A stretch of DNA of 27,005 nucleotides. Source: CAKTOF01 sp964523945 (lineage in GTDB: Bacteria; Bacillota; Clostridia; Oscillospirales; Oscillospiraceae). Both the position numbers and the translations under genes were made by a program. The stretch is taken from contig CAZGBU010000016.1 of assembly GCA_964523945.1 (NCBI GenBank), positions 1-27,005 on the forward strand. Reading direction: 5' to 3'. Shown here piece by piece: positions 7,969-14,809 of this stretch. The notes under the pieces were generated by a model, which saw nothing but the letters and a program-made list of their open reading frames with translations, ran no database searches and was not told the origin of the DNA. Every line of letters begins with the position of its first letter. Position 1 is the first letter of the stretch.

Positions 7969-8576
7969 GCGTGACAGGCCTGCTTTCCATCGCGCTCGGC
8001 GCGATCCTGATCGAAAACTTCATCTTTTCGCAGTTCCTCGGCATCTGTCCGTTTATGGGCGTGTCGAAGCGGACCGACACGGCGCTCGGCATGGGCATCG
8101 CCGTCACGTTCGTCATGGGCGTGGCCTCGGCCGTCACCTGGCTGGTCAACTACTATTTCCTCGACCCGGCGACGAGCGTGCTCGGCGCGGATCTGGTATT
8201 CATGCAGACCGTCGTGTTCATCCTCGTGATTGCGGCGCTCGTGCAGCTCGTCGAGATGTTCCTGCAGAAAGCGGTGCCGGCGCTGTATCAGGCGCTTGGC
8301 ATCTACCTGCCGCTGATCACGACAAACTGCGCCGTGCTCGGCGTAGCGCTGCTGAACATCCAGAACAACGGATACAACTTCCTCGAGTCGGTCGTCTACG
8401 GCGTGACGGGCGGCCTCGGCTTCCTGCTGGCCATCGAGCTGTTCGCATCCGTCCGCGAGCGGATGGAGGGCTGCGAATGTCCGAAGTGCTTCGAGGGCTT
8501 CCCGATCGCCCTGATCGCAGCCGGCCTGATCGCGCTGGCGTTCATGGGCTTCTCCGGGCTGTCCGTGTTCGGGTGA
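7965..8576 (+). CDS. rnfA: Rnf complex membrane subunit A
   Basis: 203 residues, six hydrophobic segments. Seen: IENFIFSQFLGICPFMGVSKR (residues about 17-37) and TTNCAVLGVALLN, the paired Cys-containing half-helices characteristic of RnfA/NqrE. It overlaps rnfE by four bases; GGAGGTG lies just ahead of ATG 7965. It pairs with RnfE in the membrane core, binding an Fe-S cluster that passes electrons across the membrane. Length matches the family. Confidence 0.96.
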   Translation: MSVTGLLSIALGAILIENFIFSQFLGICPFMGVSKRTDTALGMGIAVTFVMGVASAVTWLVNYYFLDPATSVLGADLVFMQTVVFILVIAALVQLVEMFLQKAVPALYQALGIYLPLITTNCAVLGVALLNIQNNGYNFLESVVYGVTGGLGFLLAIELFASVRERMEGCECPKCFEGFPIALIAAGLIALAFMGFSGLSVFG

Positions 8577-8589
8577 GGAGGCGGATGGT

Positions 8590-9441
8590 ATGACGATTTT
8601 CTATGCGATTCTGGTGCTCGCATCGCTGGGCCTGCTGTTCGGGCTGGTGCTGGCGGTCGCATCCAAGGTGTTTTATGTCGAACAGGACGAGCGGCTCGAG
8701 CCGCTGACCGAGTGCCTGCCCGGTGCGAACTGCGGCGGCTGCGGCTTCACCGGCTGCGCGGCCTACGCCGGCGCGGTGCTCGCCGGCCAGGCCGGGATCG
8801 GCAAATGCGCCGTCGGCGGCAGCGAAACCGCCGCAAAGATGGCGGAGATTCTCGGCGTCGAGGCCGTCGAGGTCGCGCGGCAGGTCGCATTTGTCCGCTG
8901 CGCGGACGGCGCTTCCCGGCGCAAGGGCGAATACGAAGGACTTCACGACTGCATGGCCGCGATGCGCGCCGCCGGCGACGGGCCATCGCTGTGCGGATAC
9001 GGCTGCCTGGGCTTCGGTACCTGTGTGAGCGCGTGCCAGTACGACGCAATCCACATTGTGGACGGCCGCGCCGTCGTCGATCCGGAGCGCTGCACCGGCT
9101 GCCTGGCCTGCGCGCGCGCATGCCCGCGCGGCGTGATCACCGCAATCCCCTACGGCACGGCGGTCACCATACCGTGCGCGAGCGCCGACAAGGGCGCAAA
9201 AACGCGCGCCGTGTGCGAGATCGGCTGCATTGGCTGCCGGCTGTGCGAGCGCACCTGCCAGTACAGCGCCGTCCGTGTGGAAGGCAACCTGGCCGTCATC
9301 GACTACGACGCGTGCGTCGGCTGCGGGGCATGCGCGGAGAAATGCCCGCGCGGCCTGATTGTCCTCGCGGGCGGCGCCGCCCCGGCGGCAGACGGCGAAC
9401 CGGCGGAAGCGCCAGAGCCGGTCACCCCGGATACCCCATAA
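8590..9441 (+). CDS. rnfB: Rnf complex subunit B (polyferredoxin)
   Basis: 283 residues, the longer clostridial type. Seen: one N-terminal membrane helix (about 5-26), the Fe-S domain C42-x5-C48-x2-C51-x4-C56 (LPGANCGGCGFTGC), then four ferredoxin-like cysteine sets at 135-149, 168-178, 213-223 and 242-252, and an Ala/Pro-rich tail. Known role: entry point for electrons from reduced ferredoxin. The ATG at 8590 follows GAGGAGGCGG. It is the last gene of the operon, with a strong hairpin only six bases after the stop. Confidence 0.96.
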   Translation: MTIFYAILVLASLGLLFGLVLAVASKVFYVEQDERLEPLTECLPGANCGGCGFTGCAAYAGAVLAGQAGIGKCAVGGSETAAKMAEILGVEAVEVARQVAFVRCADGASRRKGEYEGLHDCMAAMRAAGDGPSLCGYGCLGFGTCVSACQYDAIHIVDGRAVVDPERCTGCLACARACPRGVITAIPYGTAVTIPCASADKGAKTRAVCEIGCIGCRLCERTCQYSAVRVEGNLAVIDYDACVGCGACAEKCPRGLIVLAGGAAPAADGEPAEAPEPVTPDTP

Positions 9442-9447
9442 CAGAAG

Positions 9448-9474
9448 GCCGCCGTGCAGCATCTGCACGGCGGC
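9448..9474 (+). terminator. Terminator hairpin after rnfB
   Basis: A perfect 12-bp stem, GCCGCCGTGCAG (9448-9459) with CTGCACGGCGGC (9463-9474), loop CAT, followed by TATTT and a further TTTTT at 9486-9491. The T-run is imperfect, so termination may be less sharp than the stem suggests. Confidence 0.75.
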
Positions 9475-9524
9475 TATTTAACGTCGTTTTTCGGGATTCT
9501 TTTTCTGATCTTTCACGTTTGCTC

Positions 9525-9553
9525 TTGTTGTTGCATCCGGCATCTACTATAAT
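9525..9553 (+). promoter_or_regulatory. Promoter for the lipoprotein gene
   Basis: A perfect TATAAT (9548-9553) lies 17 bp after TTGTTG (9525-9530). Predicted start near 9560, about 70 nt before the ATG at 9630. The separate promoter and the rnfB terminator show that the lipoprotein is not part of the rnf operon. Confidence 0.65.
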
Positions 9554-9629
9554 TGTGCCAAACGCAGTACGGCCCGGGCTCTCCCGCGCCGTGCCGCAGC
9601 CAAAACGAGAGGAAAAGAGGAAATCAATT

Positions 9630-11049
9630 ATGAAGACAAAGCGCGTGCTTGCACTGCTGCTGGTCCTTGCAATGGCCTGTGCCTTGCTGGCCGGCTGCGG
9701 CGGAGATGAGCCGCAGGAGCCGGAGCACATCGAGCTCGACCGCGGCGCCTACGAGGCATACGACGAGGACGACGAACTGGCGGGCTACCTCGTGCTCACC
9801 CGCAGCGACCTGACCGCCTATGATGCCGACGGCGTGCTCGACGAGACATACGAATACGAATTTGACGACGAAACCGCTACATACCTGATCGACGGGGACG
9901 AAGCGTTCTATGCCGATGAGGACGAGGACGGCGTGCTGACGCTCACGACCGTCGACCGTCGACGACGACGTCTATACGCTCGAGGAGATTGACGAGGAAG
10001 ACATCCCCGGCTATACCGACGGCGAGCAGGATGAGGCCTCCGGCGGGGATGATACCTCCACCCCGGTCACCGGCGACGATTCCGGTATGGCCTCCGGCGA
10101 TGATTCCGGTGTGGTTTCCGGCGATGATTCCGGCGTGGTCTCCGGCGACGACGGCTCGGGCGGCATCTTCGGCGGCGGCACGGGCACCGTCGACATGGAC
10201 ACCCCGGCTGTGGATGGTGCGCTTGACACCTGGGGCCACTACTACTGCTGGGAAGATGGCACATTTGTCGGCGAGATCGACTGCTGGGGCGACACGTTCT
10301 ACTGCTACGACACCGATGAAGGTGCGACGGCCGAACTGACGGTCGAGGAGCTCGCCGGCGGCTACTTCACCTTCACCAATGTGGAGACCGGCGAGTCCCA
10401 GAACTTCTCCGCATCCGATGAAACCGGCGAGCTGCGGCTGTACAGCGCAGACGGCAGCTATCTCGTCCTGGTCGATTACTACTCTGTCGACGATCCGTTT
10501 ACCTATGATCCGTCCACCGGCGGCAGCACCAGCGCGGGCAGCTTCGACGTGCTCTCGGGCGAGACGACCCCGATCGTCGTCGCCGACCGCGGCGGCCTCA
10601 CCGTGACCGCCGAGCTGCCGGTCGAATGGGCCGACGCCGGCGAGGCTACAAGCTCGAGCGACAGCTCCGGATATTCGGTCGACTATTATGACGCAGCTGA
10701 CAACAATCTGATGCTGATGGTCGCAATGGGCAGCAAGTCCGATATTCCCGCCGATACGCTCGAGGAGCTCGCGGCGGCGCTCGAGGAGCAGATCGTCGGC
10801 TCGTATTCCGACCTCGAGGAATTCGGCGGCACAACCGACAACTACTACACAACGATCAACGGCACGGACTGGTATGTGTCCACGATCGAGGCCGCATATG
10901 ACGGCGAAGCCGCGTTCGTCCTTGCCTGCGGGGCAACTGTGGACGATCAGGCATGCGTCGTGATGTGCGCCTACTACGGCGATGAAGACAGCGCGGCCGA
11001 TGCCGGCGCGGCAGCCACCGCCATGTGCAACACGCTCACCGTCGGCTGA
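9630..11049 (+). CDS. Predicted lipoprotein of unknown function, frameshifted by a 7-bp duplication
   Basis: Starts at ATG 9630 after GAGGAAA. The signal peptide ends in lipobox LAGC with the lipid-carrying Cys at residue 23. The frame opened by this start stops at 9992. The rest of the protein continues in another frame to the TGA at 11049. ACCGTCG occurs twice in tandem at 9948-9961; removing one copy restores one open frame of 470 residues reading LTTVDDDVYTLEE across the junction. The mature protein is very acidic, with a Ser-Gly-Asp-Asp repeat linker (10069-10152). The C-terminal 150 residues (from about PIVVADRGGLTVTAELP) loosely recall PsbP/LpqN-like surface domains; that is a guess. 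Function unknown. The duplication may be real, phase-variable or an assembly error. Confidence 0.85.
9948..9961 (+). repeat. 7-bp tandem duplication ACCGTCG x2 that breaks the lipoprotein frame
   Basis: ACCGTCG at 9948-9954 is repeated at 9955-9961 and followed by ACGACGACG. Seven bases shift the frame by one, ending translation at 9992. With a single copy the frame is continuous. Seen directly in the sequence. Confidence 0.9.
10069..10152 (+). repeat. 24-bp tandem repeats encoding an eight-residue Ser-Gly-Asp-Asp unit
   Basis: Three full 24-bp copies (10069-10092, 10093-10116, 10117-10140) and half a fourth (10141-10152) encode (S/T)GDDSG(V/M)(V/A). The second and third copies differ in only two bases. 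This is a flexible acidic linker inside the lipoprotein, a sequence type prone to copy-number change. Confidence 0.85.
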
Positions 11050-11070
11050 GACACAGCTGATTCCATCCAG

Positions 11071-11096
11071 CGCGGCCCCGGCGAACCGGGGCCGCG
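11071..11096 (+). terminator. Hairpin terminator after the lipoprotein gene
   Basis: An 11-bp GC-only perfect stem, CGCGGCCCCGG (11071-11081) and CCGGGGCCGCG (11086-11096), loop CGAA, followed by the weak T-run TTCTGCTT. It starts 22 bases after the stop. Confidence 0.6.
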
Positions 11097-11102
11097 TTCT
11101 GC

Positions 11103-11131
11103 TTGCAATTCCGCGCGCGGCGCGCTATGAT
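11103..11131 (+). promoter_or_regulatory. Promoter for queH
   Basis: TTGCAA (11103-11108), 17-bp GC-rich spacer, TATGAT (11126-11131). Predicted start about 11138, leaving a leader of only about 16 nt that holds the ribosome binding site. Confidence 0.65.
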
Positions 11132-11153
11132 GGTGACACACGGAGGTGCTTGT

Positions 11154-11702
11154 ATGTCCAACACACTGCTGCATATCTGCTGCGCGCCGTGCGCGAACCA
11201 GTGCATCGACGCGCTGCGCGGCGAGGGGCTTGCGGTGACAGGATTCTGGTACAATCCGAACATCCATCCGTTCACCGAATACCGCGCGCGGCGCAATACG
11301 GTACGCGAATACGCAAAGGCCATCGATCTGCCGCTGCTCGAGTGCGACGCATACGGCCTGCGCCCGTTTGTGCGAGCCGTCGCAGACGATATTGCGGGCC
11401 GCTGCGTCCGCTGCTACGAAATGCGCCTGTACGAGGCGGCGCGGCAGGCCGCCGAAGGCGGCTTTTCCAGCTTCACGTCCAGCCTGTTCATCAGCCCGTA
11501 TCAGAATCACGCGCTGATGCGCGCCGTCGCCGAGCGCGCGGCCGCAACGTACGGCGTGCCGTTTTTATACCGCGACTTCCGGCCGCTGTTCGCCGCCGGG
11601 CAGGCACGCGCGCGTGAGCTGGGGCTGTATCTGCAGAAATACTGCGGCTGCATTTTCTCCGAACAGGAGCGCTATCTCAAGCCGAAAAAAATCATCCCGT
11701 GA
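11154..11702 (+). CDS. queH: Epoxyqueuosine reductase QueH (DUF208)
   Basis: 182 residues from ATG 11154, chosen because CGGAGGTG lies seven bases upstream; an in-frame ATG at 11103 falls at the promoter and would add non-conserved residues. Seen: LLHICCAPCANQC (Cys 9, 10, 13, 17), FWYNPNIHPFTEYRAR, GRCVRCYEMRL, FTSSLFISPYQNH and C-terminal YCGCIFSEQERY, all QueH hallmarks. Known role: the final step of queuosine tRNA modification, reducing epoxyqueuosine to queuosine with a [4Fe-4S] cluster and a second metal, instead of cobalamin-dependent QueG. Stands alone between its own promoter and a shared terminator. Confidence 0.95.
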   Translation: MSNTLLHICCAPCANQCIDALRGEGLAVTGFWYNPNIHPFTEYRARRNTVREYAKAIDLPLLECDAYGLRPFVRAVADDIAGRCVRCYEMRLYEAARQAAEGGFSSFTSSLFISPYQNHALMRAVAERAAATYGVPFLYRDFRPLFAAGQARARELGLYLQKYCGCIFSEQERYLKPKKIIP

Positions 11703-11710
11703 GCCGCCGA

Positions 11711-11748
11711 AAAACGGCAGCCCGCCCGTATGGGCAGGCTGCCGTTTT
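11711..11748. terminator. Bidirectional terminator between queH and the Fe-S flavoprotein gene
   Basis: AAAACGGCAGCC (11711-11722) pairs with GGCTGCCGTTTT (11737-11748), with an inner GCCC/GGGC stem. T-runs follow on both strands (TTTTCTGTTTTT on plus, TTTTT on minus), so it can end both converging transcripts. Confidence 0.85.
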
Positions 11749-11757
11749 CTGTTTTTG

Positions 11758-13454
11758 TCAGGCTTCGGCGTGCAGCGCGCCGCGGCCGCATTCTGCGCCG
11801 CGCAGAATGCCGAGGCCACCGCCCAGGTCAGCTCGGAGACCGGCGCGAGCTCGCCGCGGCGATGCATGGCGCTTGTCGCGTCGCCGGCCGCGTACAGCCC
11901 GGGGATCACAGAGCCGTCGCCCCGCAGCACGCGCAGCTGCGGATCGACCATGACGCCGCCCATTGCGCACTCGGAAAACCGCTGGCCGTAGATCGCGTAG
12001 AACGGCCCGCGTTCAACCGGGCGCAGATACCGGGCGTCTTTGCCAAACGCCGCGTCGCACCCGGCCCGGCAGAAGCCGTTGTATTCGGCCACGGTGCGCT
12101 CGAGCGTCTCCGCCGGGATGCCGATCTGCTCCGCCAGCCCGGCGATGGTGTCGGCCTTGTACACGGGCGGCTTGCGGTAGGACGCCTCGCGGTCGAAATC
12201 GGCCTGATAATCGCGATAACAGTCATATTCATCCGAAAGCGCGGGATCCGACAGGTACTCTGCAAAGATCGCGTCAAGGTTTTTCTGGGAGAAGATCCCC
12301 CATGCGACCTCCTTCGGGCTGCCGGCAATGTGGAACCGCCCCGCGCCGAGGCCGCCCGTCTCGTCCTGCCAGCGCACGCCGTTCAGATTGACCGACAGGT
12401 TGGTCGGATGTTCCAGCGCGCGGTAGAGGCTGTACGCGTACGGATGGTGCGCCGGGCCGAACAGCGAGACGAACATGCGCGCCTCGTCCGGCTCGACACC
12501 GAGCGCGCGGAGCAGGTCGATCGCGTCGCCGGTGTCCGAAGGGACGGAAAAGCGCGTCACCGGCCGGTCGACGTCGAAAAAGCCGGCATAGCGCTGCAGC
12601 TTCTCGTCTGAGCTGCCGAAGCCGCCGGTGGCAAGCACCACGGCGCGGCAGCGGATCTCGGTTTCGCCGCCGGGGTCGCGCGCGATCACGCCGCACACGC
12701 GCCCATCCGCGTCTGTCAGCAGCTGCGCCGCCGCGTGTTCAAGCAGGATCTGCACAGGCAGGTTCCGCGCCTGGATCGCGCCGAGCATCGCGTTTTTGAT
12801 GTAGGTGCCCGCCCAGCCGGGGCCGATGGACGGGTCGCGGCTTTTGACGTTTTCGATCCGGTGCTGAAAGCCGATGACGGCCGGGCCGTAGATCGGCCCC
12901 TGCTGCCGCTTTTCCCCGAGCAGCGCGATGGAAAAGTACCGCCGCGCATCCGGAAAGTCCAGCAGCCAGTCGAAAAATTCCGAGCAGCCGTAGACGGCGG
13001 TGCGCATCATGTCCTCGCCGATCACGCCGCCGGTGCGCGCGGCCAGGTCGCGGACGGCGTCCTCGCGTACATCCGGCGCGCCGGCCTCGGCGTGCAGCCT
13101 GGAGTAGACCGGGAAAAAGCCATGCGCCAGGTCGGTGTTGCCGCCGACGCGCGCGGCCTTTTCCAGCAGGATCACGCGCAGCCCAAGCTCGGCCGCGCGC
13201 ACCGCCGTGATCAGGCCGCTTCCGCCGCCGCACACGACCAGGTCGCACGCGAGGCGGCGCAGTGCATGCGGCGAGGGCGGTGGGGCGGTATCGTCCACGA
13301 TCGAACAGGTCGGGCACAGCGACCGGCACAGGCCGCACTGGACGCATTTGTCCTGATCGATCTGATAGCGCGGCCCGTCGTAGAAAATCGCGCCCGACGG
13401 GCAGGCCAGCTCGCAGGTGTGGCACCCCGAGCACGACGGCAGGATGGTGAACAT
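11758..13454 (-). CDS. Fe-S flavoprotein reductase (fumarate reductase/FAD_binding_2 family with 2[4Fe-4S] N-terminus), frameshifted at C-terminus
   Basis: Start at ATG 13454, after AGAGGAG. N-terminal ferredoxin domain with Cys 8, 11, 14, 18 and 37, 40, 43, 47; then the FAD dinucleotide motif DLVVCGGGSGLITAV (GGGSG at 76-80), RVGGNTDLAHGF, ATGGFGSSDE and the C-terminal GLYAAGDAT. The family includes fumarate, urocanate and ketosteroid redox enzymes; substrate unknown. As written the frame does not stop at the expected place after SELTWAVASAFCAAQNAAA but runs through the terminator into antisense queH to 11565. One added base near 11775-11785 gives an ending LHAEA with TGA at 11758-11760, about 565 residues. 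A lost base in the GC-rich run is the likely cause. The N-terminal Fe-S domain implies electron supply from ferredoxin or a similar donor. Confidence 0.85.
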
Positions 13455-13481
13455 GGCCAGCTCTCCTCTCTTGTCTGACAT

Positions 13482-13509
13482 GCGCCGCCCGGTTTTGGCC
13501 GGGCGGCGC
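13482..13509. repeat. GC-rich inverted repeat at the edge of the assembly gap
   Basis: GCGCCGCCCGG (13482-13492) pairs perfectly with CCGGGCGGCGC (13499-13509), loop TTTTGG. It lies between the CoA-transferase and flavoprotein genes, one base from the N run. It may be a terminator stem after the CoA-transferase gene or an mRNA-processing hairpin; no T-run follows on the minus strand. Confidence 0.6.
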
Positions 13510-13510
13510 G

Positions 13511-13610
13511 NNNNNNNNNNNNNNNNNNNNNNNNNNNNNNNNNNNNNNNNNNNNNNNNNNNNNNNNNNNNNNNNNNNNNNNNNNNNNNNNNNNNNNNNNN
13601 NNNNNNNNNN
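13511..13610. other. Assembly gap (100 N)
   Basis: Exactly 100 N, a usual placeholder for unknown length. The last 60-70 residues of the CoA-transferase should lie here, so about 200 bases or more are probably missing. Confidence 0.98.
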
Positions 13611-14722
13611 GATGCGCGAGATGGTGCCGCCCTTGGCCGTCGAGCGCATTGCGATGATGCCCTTGCCGCCCTTCGCGTGATACGCGCCGTAGGCGAAGTC
13701 GGTCGCGCCGCCGGTGCCGGAATACTGCCGGCCGCCGATATACTCCGAGCAGACCTGGCCGGTCAGGTCGATCTGCAGCGCCGTATTGACCGAGACCATA
13801 TTGTCATTTCTCATGATGTTGAACGGGTTGTTGACATAGCCCGCCGGCAGCAGCTCGACCATCGGGTTGCCGTCGAGAAAGTTGTACAGCTCCTGGCTGC
13901 CCCAGGCAAACGCGCCGATCGTGCGCCCCTGGTAGAAGCGCTTGCGCGAATTGTTGACCGCGCCGCACCACATCAGCTTTCCCATCGACGAGCCGATCAT
14001 CTCGGTGTAGATGCCCAGGTCGTGCCGGTCCGTCAGCTGCTCGGCGACCGCGTCGGGCAGCGTGCCGATGACGAGCTGGATGGTGTCGCCGTCGGCAATC
14101 AGCGAGGCGACGTTGGCCGCAATGCGGCGGGTCACCTCATCCGGCTCCTCCTGCGGGGCGTGGGAGATGTCGCGTCGGAGCGGATAAAGTGCGTCACCTT
14201 CTCGATCGGGACGCGGATCGTACCGAGCGTGCGCGGGATCTTCTCATTGACCTCGAGGATGATCGTGTCGCACAGGTCGAGCATCTCCAGCTCGAGCTGC
14301 TGGCTCATCGACATGCACACGCAGCCGTATTCGTCCATCGGCGTGACGGCGGCGAAGAACACGTTGGGCTTGCGGCAGTGCTGAATCACGCTCGAGACGG
14401 CGTGCAGATGGTTCGGCACAAATGAGATGCGCCCGGAATCGTGGTGGTTGCGCAGCGCGGGTCCGTAAAAGATGCTCAGAATATGGATGCCGGTCAGGCT
14501 GTCGTCCGAGACAAACGGGTATTCCTCGGCGGGAATGCCCATCCAGACCGTCAGGTCGTCCACGCCGCGGTCTGCAACCCGGTGCAGATTGCGCAGCAGC
14601 GTGACCGGCTCGTTGCCGTAGCTGCCGGTGGCGAGCACGTCGCCGGAATGCACCGTGTCGAGCGCCTGCTCGAGCGAGATGAATTTGGAATGGTAAAGGG
14701 CTTTCAGTTCGTCCGGCGTCAT
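13611..14722 (-). CDS. Class I CoA-transferase (4-hydroxybutyrate CoA-transferase/acetyl-CoA hydrolase family), frameshifted and cut by the gap
   Basis: Starts at ATG 14722 after AAGGAGGCGG. The first part (LKALYHSKFISLEQALDTV ... LEVNEKIPRTLGT) ends at a TGA at 14132. The same protein continues in another frame from about 14176: EEPDEVTRRIAANVASLIADGD, then GIYTEMIGSSMGKL, whose Glu matches the catalytic glutamate that forms the glutamyl-CoA thioester, and the CoA-binding SGTGGATDFAYGAY and STAKGGTISRI before the gap. One missing base at about 14170-14178 explains the break. The family is about 430-440 residues; about 370 are visible. Role: moves CoA between acetyl-CoA or another acyl-CoA and a carboxylate such as 4-hydroxybutyrate or 5-hydroxyvalerate. 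The two frames align without loss, which favours a sequencing indel over decay. Confidence 0.88.
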
Positions 14723-14773
14723 GGCGCCGCCTCCTTTGGGATTGGTGTAGCGGCCGGGCGGCCGTTCATCCTT

Positions 14774-14802
14774 ATGATACCCGCAATCCGGCGGCCGGTC
14801 AA
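14774..14802 (-). promoter_or_regulatory. Promoter for the CoA-transferase gene
   Basis: Minus strand TTGACC (14802-14797), 17-bp spacer, TATCAT (14779-14774). It overlaps the stop region of the upstream reductase gene. A short CGGCC/GGCCG hairpin (14764-14751) lies in the leader. Confidence 0.6.
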
Positions 14803-14809
14803 CGCATTT

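Noticed and set aside
4409..9441. Na+-NQR instead of Rnf
   Set aside because: The operon encodes a ferredoxin-type RnfB and an Fe-S RnfC in CDGEAB order; there is no NqrF.
10069..10152. Direct repeats as a CRISPR or attachment site
   Set aside because: They are contiguous multiples of three within a coding frame, without spacers, and encode a linker.
14132..14180. Programmed frameshift in the CoA-transferase gene
   Set aside because: No slippery heptamer or downstream pseudoknot was apparent, and this enzyme family is not known to use recoding.
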